Source: Strix aluco (taxonomy: Eukaryota; Chordata; Aves; Strigiformes; Strigidae). Taken from it: a stretch of 64,000 nucleotides of DNA. The stretch is from assembly GCF_031877795.1 (NCBI RefSeq), contig NC_133971.1:96266154-96330153 (forward strand), in the 5' to 3' direction. Below the pieces are notes generated by a model. The model did no database searches, was not told the DNA's origin, and saw only the letters and a list, made by a program, of their open reading frames with translations. Each line of letters begins with the position of its first letter. Position 1 is the first letter of the stretch. This document shows, piece by piece, positions 1-12,600 of the stretch. The translations under genes and the position numbers were made by a program.

Positions 1-3000
1 GCCAACATGCAGAAGAACCCAAAGTTGAATATATCTCCTGAACATCACCTCGCAAGCTCCAGAAGCTGTGCGGTTGTGCCTCCCTTTAGAAAAGAGAGTC
101 GCTGGCCAGCAGCAGCCCTTGTCTCGCTCCCTCTGTTTCTGCCACCGGGGAAAGCGCAACCAGGGAGTAACTCCTCTTCCTCCTCGTGTAGAGGCACCAC
201 AAGTGACATCCAGATCTGCTGGGAAGCCCCAGGAAGCCAGCGCTGGGCAGGGACGGTGCTCCACGGGGCTTCCTGTGGGCGGAGAAGAAAGGAAAAGAGG
301 GGTTTCTTCTGTTCTCCCAACTTTACAAACAAACTTGGCAGTTTGCGGTGCGAACACCACAATAATGCTTGTGTCGGAACAAAAAATATCAGTAAAAATC
401 TGCATCAGAGCCTTCAGTGTGATAAATTGGCACTTGATGGCAATAGTTGCCTGGAGTGCTCTTTGAACAGGAGGGCTCCTGGGGAACTTCCCTCTATCTC
501 TGATGTCTGAAAATTAAAAATTAATCCTGTATGAAAAATTAAAAGGTGAAACTTTCTGCTGCAGCAGCATAGCTTTTTGAATGTTGATTTTGTTTTTAAA
601 ATGAAGGCTGAATGACATCTACGGGAAGATCATTGTTGGTTGTTACATTTAGAATATATGATTTTAATTGATTTTTGTAAATTGGAAACCTATTTGCAAA
701 GGCCTGGAGTAGCTTAAAATGTTGGGGGGGTGAGGGGGGAGATATTTATTTACTGAAGTAACTGACTTTAAACAGGCATTTGTTCACTCCTGTAGAGCTA
801 CTCCCAGTTTACAATACAGTAAGAGAAAACTGATGTTTTTATCATAAAAATGATGGTGGAATCTGCACTTATTGCAAGTTTAAATTTGATTTTTAAAAAA
901 ACCAAAAACAAACCCACATTTCTGACCTCAAGGAGTGCCTCCTGCTCCCACTGCTGAGGCACGTGTCCTCGCTTGCTGTGCTGGCAGTGTCACCGCTCGG
1001 TGCCACCCTCTCGTGACCGGTGCCACGGGACAGCCGGGGGGTCCCGGTGTCTCAGGGCACTCGGCCCCCGGCCACAGGGGGAAGCTCCTGTACTTGTTCC
1101 CCCCTGAGATTAGTCTTCCTCTGTGGTCAAAGCAAATGTTGCAGCCAAGTCTGAGTGATTTGAGCAAGAGTATTTCTTCTTAAAAGTTTATCCGGAGCCA
1201 AGGGGGAGAGAAGTTGACTGCAGCCCTGGTTTTATCAGTATTCGCATTCCAATCTTGCTTACTGCAAGTTTATTTTAAAAGAACCATTTCTTCATCTTCT
1301 GCTTGGCCTGGGATGTCAGAGGTGGCGTCCGCTGGCTTGGGCAGAAGGCTGCTGCCTTGGCAGTCTGGCTGACTTCATCCTGGCGCTGCTTACCACTCTG
1401 ATCTGCAAAGGTTCAGCTGATGAGAAGATGCTCAAGTGAGAGACTACACGTGGTGTAGCTCGACTGGGCCCTGACTGCCAGGATACCCAAGGGCCCCTTC
1501 GAGAACCCACTCGGGACCTGATGGCATTTACACCTCCAATACCTCAAAGACTTCTGGCTTTATTTACTCCATTACTAACAGACCATGTTCTTACACCTTG
1601 GTATGTGCACACATTAGCTGTGTTTCTCAGCTGAGATTTGGTAGCAACGCAAGAAATACAGCAACCATGCGTAGGTGTGTTGGGGTCGCCAGTGCCCGGG
1701 CCGGGCCAGCAGGACAGTGTTTGAGGGAACATCCCACCTGGCCTGAAACACAACGGTGGCTTCGTCCAGGAGCCCAGTCCCTGCCCCGGCCATCACCCTG
1801 CCGCTCCCAACCTGCCTGAGATGGAGGGAAAACCAGAGGAGATGTTTCCCCACGGTTGGGGTTACCGCAACCATCACTGTTGGTCGAGTTCGTGGAGGTG
1901 CGTTTGATGGTTAATGGGTGTCAAGGATAATGTTTTGCAGTTCTCACTGCACCTGACTGCTCTCGTACTATACGTTATGAAATATTGTGTGTCTTAGTGA
2001 CATTGTAAAAACCAGCTCAGGCTCTGGGTCCAACCCCAGCCCTCACCCCCTTCCACTGAAGAGTGGGTGGCACCATCTATAAATTTAGCCCAGATTATAG
2101 TATGAGGATATTTCTTTCATTTAGGTCTTGTTAAAAGCTAGTCTTCTCTAGCAAGGACCTGGAGTAGCAGTGAGCCGTGAGGTTCAGTTCCATGGTCATC
2201 TCAGTCCGTAAATATATCGAGGGAGCGGCCCCGCTGATGGACCAGCGCTGCCTCTGAGGCCCGTGGGGGTCAGTGGGGTGGGGAGGAGAGTGGGAGGGGG
2301 GACATTTGGGGACAGGACCGTCGCTGCTGCCACACCAGCTGCTTCTAGCTGTGGGAGAAGGTGTTTGCTACCTTTCTGTCTTGGAGGATAATGTTGACCC
2401 ATTTTTAATTATCTTGCTACTCCAGGAAGATATCGAAGGTGGATTTTATGATATTTCAAGACAGAGATTGTATGGTAATGAATTGCAATGAGATGCAAAA
2501 CAGCAGGAAGCCGAAGGGGAACCTGTTCCGCAATGCACAGCACTGCTGCAGAGTTGCAAAAAATATTCATTTCTGCTTTAAGGACAGAGAAGGAATTAAG
2601 ACAGGCTGCATCTTATCACTGCGTTTGCAGTTTAGCCAGAAAGTGGATTACGAGCCGTTGTAGAGCAGTCCCAGATTTATTGCCGGAGCAAACGCAGCTG
2701 CGGTTCTGCCGGCTGCCGGGCTGGAGGCAGGAGGGAGGCGGGCGGGCGGGCAGCAGTGCGAGCCCCGGCCGGTGTCAGAGGGACCCAGGCGATGGGAGAC
2801 GCGCTGCCAAGCACAAGTGGCCGAGCGGGAGCCTCCGGAGCGAGCACCAGACGCTCCGGGGCCAACCCCAAATCCCAGCGCGACCTGCCGAGACGGGCAG
2901 AGCCATTTCCCTGGGCTCGCTGAGCCGCGTTTTCAAACCTGGGTAATGTTTTTTTTATGAGAGCGGACGGCGAGGCCTCCTGTTACCTCTGCCAAAACAC

Positions 3001-6000
3001 TCGGGCCAGGCAAAGTCATTTCAGCAAATCATTGTTTTTCTGGAAAATGCTGTTCTGTGCCGCCGGGTTATTCAGAGAGTCAAGGTGATGCTGGCAAAGA
3101 GAGCTCAGCAGCAGCAGCAGAGACCAAACCAGGGGCACTGGTGTGGGGTGTCTGGGCCGGGCAGGTACAGGATTGGGAGGAGGGGTGATGCTCGGGGCTG
3201 GGGCAAGAGACGGGGCCCCTCAGCCTCCTCCTAATTTGGAGAGGATGCTTGGACTGCAGCATCCCTGCAGCAAGGCGGGGGTGAAGCCGAAGGGGTATTC
3301 ACCATTTCGTACAGCTGGAAGGTTTTCAGGAGGAGAGATGGAGCCATCCACCCTCTCAAGGAAACCGTCCCGCCCAGTGCTTGTTCTGAAATACGAGGCA
3401 GCCCAGTTTGTGCTTGTCCCCCACCTTGTTTCATGTTCAGGTGGACTTCCTGGAGAAAAAAGGGAGAAGGGAAGGAGGTGGCTGTGAGGAGCTCGAGCCC
3501 TGGCCAGGCTGCCCTGGCAGGCGGTGCCTTCTCCATTCCTGGAGATGCTCCAAACCCAACTGGCCACGGCCGGCCGTGCCTTCTGCGGGGGTCACAGCGG
3601 GTGGCTCTGGGGCAGGGAAGGGGTCTCGGATGGCACCCACGGAGCCATGATGGGTGAGGTAATGGCAAACTGCAGAAAGAGATGAGACAGCGTTTGGGTA
3701 AGAACGTGCTTTGCTCTGCGGGTGCCAATCAGGGTTGGCGACTTGGGAGGAGCCCTCACTTGCACGAAGCATGCGTGTCAAGGGAAGGCGGTCACACAGC
3801 AGGGCATGGGAGAGGGCAGGGGAGTGCTGCCCGTGGTTAGGCAGCGAGAGGGCAGGAGCCCGGGCAGCGTTGGTCGTGGTGGGGACAAGCTGCAGATTGG
3901 ATCTCAAGGTGATGGCCACCTCTGACCTCCCCCTGCTCCTCTGCCATGGGTCATCCATCTTGCAGCCGCTCTTGGGCAGCCCCTTCTCCCTTCCTGCAGC
4001 CCACGAGCGCTCACCATCGATCTCATTGATTAAAATCTGCATCTGCCCCGCAGCAAAGGAAACCATCAGCATGCCCAGGGACTCCGGCCTGGGGTTTTCT
4101 TTCCCCTCCTGGTGTGTTTGCCCAGAACAGGTCCATTTGTGCGCAGAGGCTGCATCTGAAGAAAATTTGCTTTGGGGGTGTGAAAGATGTGGTACACTGT
4201 GGGGGTCTCTGCGACTCCAGGGGCCAAGGAGAGGCACAGCAGGAAGCAGTGCCCCCTCCAAAAGGTTGCTCAGCAGCCCTGTGGGAGCAAGGGACTGCCC
4301 GAGGGGGTGCAGGGGGGTCTTACACCCCAAAACCACCATTCTCAACTCTTCCCAGCACATGCTGACATGTTGCCGTGCACATGTCCAAGGCTTCACCCTG
4401 CTCTGCCCAGGCAGAGGTGGGAAACTCTCCCCTAGCACCCTCTGCCCATCCAGCCTCGACGGTGGCCCCAGAAATGCCAGTTAAATATGTGCCAGGGATG
4501 CGGCTGTGCCCAACTGGCCAGACTGGGATGGAAAGTCCTTGCTGCTGGGACGGAGGTGGGAAGCGGAGCTGAAGGAGCATTGCCAGAGGAACAGCAGCCT
4601 CTGCCTGAGCAGAGTGGAGAGCAAACGCCAGTCTGTTTAACTCCAGGGACCTGGAAAACAAAGCTGGATGTGCGGCAGCAATTGGAGAGGATGCACGAGC
4701 ACGTGAGAGTCCTCGGGGCTGGGGGGTGAGAGGTGCACGTGGAGGGGACAGGGGCAGCACTGGGGTCGGCAGGGTGCCTCTGCTCCCTCTTCCATCCAAC
4801 AGCTTCCCCTTCTCCATGGCCGTTTTCTCCCCATCCCTCCGCAGCAGGAGCAGTGTCAGCGGCATGGGCCCGGCCCGACGCGCAGACATGTGGGCAGCGG
4901 GCAGGGAGGGTCAGCAGGCAGGAGCCGTCTGCCTGCATGCTGTCACACGCGTGCCCATGAGCTTGTGTGACGCTGGAACAGCATCCTTTAATCACAGTTA
5001 TTTTAAAGAATGAAGCAGACCGGAGCAGAGATTAAAAGCCAGCCTGACACGAAACCAATCAAAGTTATCAGCAAACCATTAAATTGCTTCCAGAAATAAA
5101 GCTCCACTCGTCTCAGCAGGGAGAGAGGTGAGATGGAGGTGCCTGCCCGCTCCTGCCTTTCCCACCCCCATCCCTGTCGCTGTGGCCGGGGCTGTCTCCC
5201 ACCTCCGGACGGTGCCAGTTAGACCAGCCCCAGCCGGGGTCCAGCAGCCCCTCAGCCCTTGAGGAGCCTCAGCTCCGGGCTGAGCTGCTCCGGCGTAACC
5301 ACTCTGCTTCTGGAGCTCCTGGGAAAACCCCCGCGCGGCGCCGATGAGTGTCCACAGAGCTGCAAGGAATTGTCCTCACCGGGCAGTCGGGCTGGCCTCG
5401 TACAGTGCCCCATGGCCCGACAGGGCACCTGTACCCACCCCACCCTCAACTTTCCCAAGAGCTCCTCCGTGAGCCCCACGGAGCGTCCCAGGGACGTCAG
5501 GTGGTGGGCAGATGGGATCACGGCCCTATCGATTTTTACTAGCTTAGCAAAAATTGGAAAGGGGGAGCAAAAACCCTTAAAAAGCTGGTGTTAAAGCGTC
5601 GTTCCCTGGGCGGTTGTTCCCCAGCGTGGGTTTGTTTTCAAGGAAACACAACGTATGTATCCATGTCTTCTTCAAGAGTGAGGGCAGCACCGAATGGCGT
5701 TTACTTCAGAGGCGAGGTCATCTGCTGAACTGCAAGGAATGGAAGTAAACACATAAAAGCCAAATCTCTGAGAAGCTGCGTAAGTGAAATGGATTCAGCC
5801 ACCTCTAAATTGGCAGCGGTCCCACCCCCGGAGATCCGCGGGGTATGTAATGGCGGGGGGGAGCGGCGAGATGAGTTCCCATCAAGTGCACTGGCTTGGA
5901 AAATGGGGAAAGTTTAGGGTCAGGCACACGCGTTCTCGGGGGAAGGCTTACCATGGGAAATGGGAAGCAGAGCGAGCTTCGGCCAACGCCACCGTGATTA

Positions 6001-6273
6001 CTTTTTTCGGTGATAATTTTCTGTATTTCTCTGATTCCTGAGGACATCCACCTGCTCATGAGGTGTTGCAGAGCTCTGGCTGCAGGATGGAGATTCTTCC
6101 CTTCCATGAGCCAAACATTAATTAGCAAAGCCTGCATGACCCTCGCTGTAGTTAACATACATATCCCACCCCACGGTTAAGGGGAGCACAACACAGATAA
6201 ATTAAATTGAATGAAAGCATCGCTCGCTGTTCTCATTTTCCTCACTCGTATCCCGGTGTTGTTTTTCCCGCAG
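1..6273. other. intergenic sequence, no gene seen
   Basis: Mixed-composition DNA with short ORFs on both strands and no recognisable domain. AT-rich parts (500-920, 5020-5100) alternate with GC-rich, gene-poor parts (2690-4950). I see no tandem array or intact transposon here. The ORF of 333 residues on the minus strand (3437-4438) has no family features and lies in GC-rich DNA where such ORFs arise by chance. Confidence 0.6.
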
Positions 6274-6325
6274 AAGAGATACTTTGACTATGTACAGCAA
6301 TTCATCTTGGCCTATAAGCCTGCAG
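6274..6325 (+). other. exon-like 52-bp segment
   Basis: A pyrimidine-rich tract ending TTTTTCCCGCAG is followed by 52 bases open in one frame (KRYFDYVQQFILAYKPA) and then a strong donor, GCAG|GTGAGG. The splice signals look good but I do not recognise the peptide and see no partner exons nearby. It may be chance or an exon of an unknown transcript. Confidence 0.2.
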
Positions 6326-7680
6326 GTGAGGCTAATACCAACTCCCTGATGGTCTGCTGCCTTACAAATGATATAGGGTACTTGGAAGGAGCATGAACGG
6401 GACTCGTGAACTTGGAACCACAAGCTGCCTATCAGGGACAGCTTATTTATTCCCTCTGCGATGACTGGTAATTATTCCGTTTGGGAGAGAGTGATGGCTC
6501 TGGCTCCACACCTGCCCATCACACCTCCTGCAGACCTTCGAGCCCCCAACCCTCGCAATGCTCGGGCACGGGCGAGCCTCTCCCAGTGCCACTGGAAGAA
6601 ATCCGCTTTCTGTGACTGGGGATGGATGCTCTGGGTATCAAGAGGATGGAGGAAAAAATGTACGGGAGGAAAAACAGATCACACCATCTTTTGTTATTTT
6701 AAAAGAGATTAGCCTAAAATTTGAGTGATTTTTTCCAGATTTATAGGGGAGGGGAGGTGTCGCAGAGCTTTTACAATCATTCATCAAAGTTTGGTTCTGC
6801 ACAACACCAAATACTAAGCCCCTGCCCTGGCTCTCTAGTGACACAAGCAGCAGGCGAGCGAAGGGCGATGCTGAGACACGCGCAGCAGCCCCCATCCGGG
6901 TTTATTTTGCACCAGGTTTGACTCATTTAGGTGAGGGACAATACAAGCCATTAGAATTGATGTCAATAATGCTCACCACGAGCGAGGTGTGCGCAGCACC
7001 GAACCATCAGCATCCAGACCCCGCCGCTGCTCCGTCAAAAATCAGCAGATTGCTCCTGCCCAGGGCTCCAGGACCTGCTGCGGGTCCCTTCCTCCCATGG
7101 TCTGTTTTGAAGAGCCCATCTCGTGAGGCAGCCGGCAGCAAAGCTTTCCTGGGCAACGCTTCCCGGGGTTTGTGGAAGGATTGTTGACGAACCAACGGTC
7201 CTTCCTGCAGTCCCGAGGGAGGCAGCGTGGGATGCTGAAGGTCATGGTGTTCAGGTCAGAGGTCCGAGTCACGAGGGATTAAAAGAGATTAAATATCTTC
7301 TTCTTCAAAACTGGAGGTTTGGATAATTAATTGCTCCCTAAACATGAAAGCTTTAAATGATTGCCCTCCATATATGCCGGCTTCATTCTCCTGCCCTCGT
7401 TATTTGTCTCTGCAGGGGAAAACGCGTGCGGACGTTAAAAATATTTCTCTTTTTGTGAAAATATGGTCAGCATTATTCAGAACAGGGGCTGACTTCAGAA
7501 AGTTTAATATTTTGCTAGTTGTGCTTACTTGATTTTCCAAGTAAATCAATACTGTGCTTAAAATTAAGAATTCCTACAAATTCTGTCCAAACTTCTCAGA
7601 GCAGCGCCCTGTGAAGGACGAAGGCCAGCAGCCCACTGCCACGCAGGGGATGGCAATCCCTTTCTGAGGGCAGGCAAGGA
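6326..7680. other. intergenic sequence, nothing recognised
   Basis: Mixed AT-rich and GC-rich DNA with short ORFs only. I see no repeat family, tandem array or exon-like signal. Confidence 0.5.
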
Positions 7681-7985
7681 GGGAGCAGGCAGGACGAGGG
7701 CGCAGGCAGGATGAGGGAGCAGGCAGGACGAGGGAGCAGGCAGGACGAGGGCGCAGGCAGGACGAGGGAGCAGGCAGGACGAGGGAGCAGGCAGGACGAG
7801 GGAGCAGGCAGGACAAGGGAGCAGGCAGGACGAGGGCGCAGGCAGGACGAGGGAGCAGGCAGGACGAGGGCGCAGGCAGGACGAGGGAGCAGGCAGGACG
7901 AGGGCGCAGGCAGGACGAGGGAGCAGGCAGGACGAGGGTGCAGGCAGGACGAGGGCGCAGGCAGGACGAGGGAGCAGGCAGGGCA
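7681..7985 (+). repeat. 17-bp minisatellite, about 18 copies
   Basis: The unit is GGGMGCAGGCAGGACGA, repeated about 18 times with almost no divergence. One position is A or C in nearly all units, with a single T; a few other units carry one change. Because 17 is not a multiple of three, every frame is open and gives the same 17-residue repeat, so the ORFs here are not genes. The homogeneity suggests a recently expanded, variable array. Confidence 0.95.
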
Positions 7986-9035
7986 ACTGCCCAGTCAGCC
8001 CCACGGCTTCGCCTCCAAGCATCTTGTCCAACTCCGCTAAGGATTTAAACACACGTTGAAATTAATCTGCTGGATAAAACCTTTTCTTCATAGTCTTTCA
8101 TTAATCACCCGGCTTTCCCATATTTCCTTGTAGGAAAATAGATTTTTAAACCTGTCAGATGTGGTTTTGTGGGATTCGTTTTGTGCCTTTTCTTTCTGTT
8201 CTTCTGTGCTGCTGGGGAGGAGGGAGACAATTAACTGATGTTTTAAAAATGCAGAGCACTCATTACTGTACTTAGCTAATAGATGTGAATTATGTAACTA
8301 TTGGCTGTGCTTGGGGTATTAAATATAGATTTTATTTTGGGATATTAGGTTTCCCAGCAAGGCAGGGGATTGACACAGCTAAAAATTCAGTTCCCAGTCA
8401 TATATAAAATAGGTAGCTGCAAAATCTGGGCCCAAATCTGGGGGGAAAAAAAGAACAATCAGCAGTAAAACTGGCGTTAGAAAGCCATATTGGCTTTTTT
8501 TCAGCCAGGGCAGCTCTGCTGCCTGTGCTGGGAGAAGGGACGTCACTATGAAAAGGCCAGAGCACGGCTCCCACCAGTCATGCCCGGGGTGCCGATGGAG
8601 AGGGGCTGCTCTGCCGAGCGCAGGGCTTTCACCTTCGGACAAGTGCCTTCCTTAGAGTTTTTAGACCGAAGTTTGTAATTTGCAGCTAAACGCCCCAATT
8701 TAGTGCTCTCAATTTGTCCACTCTTCTTTCTGGGTTAATCTAAATCCTGGTTGGCTGAAACTGCCCTGACCAAACGCCGTCAGCTCTGCTCGGCGGGCCC
8801 TGCACTTTGGCAGGCATGGTGGTGGGATGTCCCCTCTGCCCTGTCCCACAGCCCCGGCGCTGTGCTGGGACACCGTGCCCAAGCCCTTCTCCCCCCCAGC
8901 ACCAGCTCTGCCATGCCCAGCGCCTCCCAGGTCCTTCCCAGCACATTCCTGGGCCGGGCTTGGACTCGGCACGGGTTGTCTGCCTGGACTGCGTGAACCA
9001 CGAAAGCCAAACACCAACTGGCCAGGGTCCCACGG
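7986..9035. other. intergenic sequence, partly AT-rich
   Basis: Positions 8040-8350 are AT-rich, with TAATAG and TTAACTG motifs and no repeat signature, and could include a conserved regulatory stretch. The rest is GC-rich with short ORFs only. Confidence 0.4.
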
Positions 9036-9610
9036 TGTCCTGCTTTCAGCTGGGATAGAGTGAATTTTCCTTCTTAGCAGCTCGAACAGTGCTGTGTTTC
9101 GGGTTCAGTGTGGGATCTGGGATGAGCAGAATGCTGATAACACGCTGATGTTTACGGCTGTTGCGGAGAGATCAAGGTCTCTCCAACTCCCCCCATCCTG
9201 CCCGTGCGCGGGTGCACAAGAAGCTGGGAGGGGGCACGGCCAGAGCCCCAGACCCAAATTAACCCATGAAATATTCCCTATCGTGTAAGGTCATGCTCAG
9301 GGTAGAGAGGAGGGGCGGCCGGGAAGGGGGGGTTCTCTCTCGCTTCTGGGATTGCGATGGCGGGATCTTGGTGTTTGGGGATCGCTGGCCGGGAGCGGGC
9401 TGGGTGTCAGTCAGCGGGTGGTGAGCGATCGCGTTGTGCATTACCCATTTGTACTTCCTGTTACTGTCAGTGTTTTGTTTTATTACAATTCCTAACCTGT
9501 TTTTTATCTCAACCTACGAGTCTCCCTTTACCCGTCCAATGGAGCCCCCCGCGTCAGGGCGAGTGAGCGGTGCGTGGGGTTTGGCCGCCGGCCGGGTTCC
9601 AGCCACGGCA
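9036..9610 (+). mobile_element. solo LTR of an avian endogenous retrovirus
   Basis: It begins TGTCCTGCTTTCAGCTGGGA and ends CCACGGCA, so it has TG...CA ends. The interior matches a widespread bird LTR family: GATAACACGCTGATGTTT, the GGGAGGGGGCACGGCCAG block, ATATTCC, and the TTATCTCAACC stretch near the 3' end. About 575 bp long. No gag, pol or env sequence lies beside it and no second LTR is seen, so it is a recombined solo LTR. I see no clear target-site duplication. The class (ERVL-like or ERVK-like) is not certain. Confidence 0.8.
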
Positions 9611-12600
9611 TGGGGGCACGTTGGAGGCTCTGCGGATCTCTACACCGCGCACCCACCCTCCCCACAGCTCCCTCGCCTCGGCGTGAGGCACCTCCAGTCC
9701 CCGAGCCTCCTGGTTTATATCGGTCTGTGAATAACGAGCACGCTGGAGGCAGGTTGTGGTACAATCCATCCATATTCCCACCGTGTTCGTTTGAAGGTGG
9801 GGAGGTTTGGAGGTTTGGGGGGGTGGTTTCGGGGATCAGGCAGGATGCGATCTGTCGCTCAGGCTCACCAAAGCTCAGCTCAGGCCCTGCGCTGGCAGTG
9901 CACCTCCAGGCAAGAAATGGCACCCTCATATCAATCAGGGTTTGATGTGGAAACGCGGGGCTCAGGGGAGGATAAACTTCCAGGAAAGGCGGCAGTGGAG
10001 CCCCCTGGGGAGGGGTGCGACGTGAGGGGAGGGAGGCTGTTGCTCCCTAACGAACTGGGAGCGATTAGCGGCTCTCGCTGACGGGAAGGGTGTCTGCTCT
10101 GCCAAGTCGGCACCGTATCAAGCAGCTTTAATTTGTCAGGAGCGCGAAGCCATCCCCTAAATAAGCTGCTGGTGGATGTACTGGGGGGGACTGAGTGGAT
10201 CCCAGAGGGCACAGAGGGATCGAGTGGATCCCAGAGGGTGCAGGGAGGGATGAAACGGTGGCTCGCAGAGGGGGTCGCCCACTTCCCCGCCACCCCCTGG
10301 ACAGGGTCTCACCTCGCTCCAGGCCAGGTTCTGGTTTGGATACCAGGATTTTACAGTTACTTGTTAACCTGGATAGTTCACTTTCTGCAAAGTAAAGCTG
10401 AATTGGCATTTTCTAGAGCAAGAAAAGCCCAACTTTTGGGGCTGGAAAAGGCTTTGGGGTTATTGGTAAGCTTTGGCGCTTTTCTGCATCCCCTGCAGTG
10501 AGCCCCTGCCAGACGCCTGCTCTCAGGGAATGGGGTCGGCTCTGCCTTTGGCCTCAGAGATGCCCATGGCCCGAGACAGACCTAATGACTGAAGACCCTA
10601 ACGAAGCCAGCAGAGATAGGCCTGAGGAAAAACCCACCATCCTCCTCCTCTGCGCTGCTCTTCAGTTTCTGTTGCGGTTCTGCTGGTCAACATTTTTGAA
10701 ATTGCTCATGGAAAATCTGTAATTTGTGGTGGGGTGGCCACAAATCTGACTTGTGATTAATTTAAATCAAATGAAGTGCTTAGCATGCGGGAGGCCAGGA
10801 GGATTGGTTGTCCTTCAGCGTCGGTGCTTGCGGCCATAGCGCACTGGAGGGCAGCAGGGTGGAAACCACAGTCCGGGGGATCCCTGTGTGTTATTAACCA
10901 CTGAGGAGAAGTCAGATGCAGTGTGAGATGAAATATCTGAGATGAAATACGAGCCACAGCTGTCCTGCGGAGGGTATGGGGCAGAAAGAGAGGTACAGAG
11001 GCTAAGGACAGCTGGAGGACAGAGCAGGCAGCGTGTAACAGGCTTCTAAGGACCCCAGGTGATTAATTGGACCAGGAATTAAAACCAAACAAAACCTGGC
11101 TGGGAGAAAAAAGCAGCTAAAGATCCAACAGAGCTGGAAAACAAGGCTTGGGATTGGAGCTGGGAAAGAACAGGGCAGAGGTTGGCGCACACCGTGCCAA
11201 GCAGGGTGAGTCAGGCGAGCGTGCCACCAATCAAAAATCAACATGAGAACCAAGAGAAAAACACCTGCTGCAAAGGAAGTCAAAACCTTGGCCAGAGGGA
11301 CTCTCTTTGGGGGAGAATAATCATGGAGGACCACAGGAACAGCGGGGAAACCCTCAGCAGGATCTGGAACTCAGTCAAGGTCCCGATGGCCCCACACTCC
11401 CACCCCTGGGAAACTCCTGCCCAGAGTCAGAGGCTGCAGGAGGGCTGGTACCCCGAGCATCAGAAGGACACAGCGGGCCATAATGGGTCGTACTGGGCCG
11501 TGTACTGAGCTGTTGGTACACACCACCACTGCCAGGAAAAAGAGCAGACCCTTCCCTCAGCTGCATCCCGAGGAGAGCCCAGCACCTGTGTCAGGAGGAG
11601 GCATCCCCCAAGCTGCTCCCCAATATTTGACAGGCAGAGACAAATATTGGAAGCGAGATTTATTTATTTTCCGCCCCCCGCAGGAAGGGTAAGTGGTGTG
11701 GAGCATCCCCCAGGCTCGGCTACTGTGTAGTGAAAGCAGCAAAAAAAAAGAGTTTTATCCTAATCACTGTACTTCTGGCACAGCTCTTTTAACTAACACA
11801 TGTTACTGCCTGTTTGCTGTTTTAGGTGGGAGAGGGAGTCCAAATCCTGGACAGGAGCAGTCCAAAGACAGGAGCAGTCAGAATTTGCCAGATAATCTGT
11901 GATTAGGAATTGTTTGCTCAGCTTTGCTAACCACGGTGGTGCAGCCTGGGACAAGGCTCCGCACAGAGGTTCAGGGATGAGAACCAGAAGGACAAAGAAG
12001 TCAGGAGCCCTTTTTGGATCTGACCTGTTCTAACTAGGAAATTGCAGAAGCTTTCTAACACAGTCTGAGATTTAAAAATAAAGCAAATTAAAAAATGTAG
12101 ATCTTGAATTGTAAATTAGCAAAATAGAGCATGCATGAATTCCGATCCATCTGCCCTACAGCTATATTTAGGGTGTCAGATGTAGGGCAGCTAGCTGTGC
12201 ACATCACTCGCTTACGCCTTTCCTAGCAGGAGGAATACCAAGCCTTGCAGAATTGGGGACGTGCATGTGGAGGGCCTGGCCCTGGGGGAGCGTTGGGAGA
12301 GGGCAGTCGCTGTCCCCACAGCCCCCGGGGACACCTCCAGAGGCCAGGACACCCCCCATAATGGCCCAGGATGAGGGGGACGGGCGTCCCATCCTCCTTC
12401 ATCCAGCAGACAGCAAGGTCACCCCTGGGTGCTGGGGGCAGTGCCAGCTCTAGGCCAGTCTTGCTCTGAGCAGCCACTTGGGCTGGAGCCCTCCGGAAAT
12501 CCCTGCCAACATCATTATTTATTAATTACTGATTTCAGCCTTGCAGCAAGACCGTGCCTCTCAGCAAAACTGGGGATGGCCAGCTCCTCTGCTCAGCAGT

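Noticed and set aside
3437..4438. 333-codon ORF on the minus strand
   Set aside because: No recognisable domain, with overlapping long ORFs on the other strand, as expected in GC-rich intergenic DNA.
7564..8052. ORFs with a cysteine- and proline-rich repeat (minus) or an arginine- and glycine-rich repeat (plus)
   Set aside because: Produced by the 17-bp minisatellite, which is open in all frames.
12151..12190. Hairpin considered as a microRNA precursor
   Set aside because: The stem is only 10 bp with a 20-base loop, far below the roughly 22-bp arm needed.
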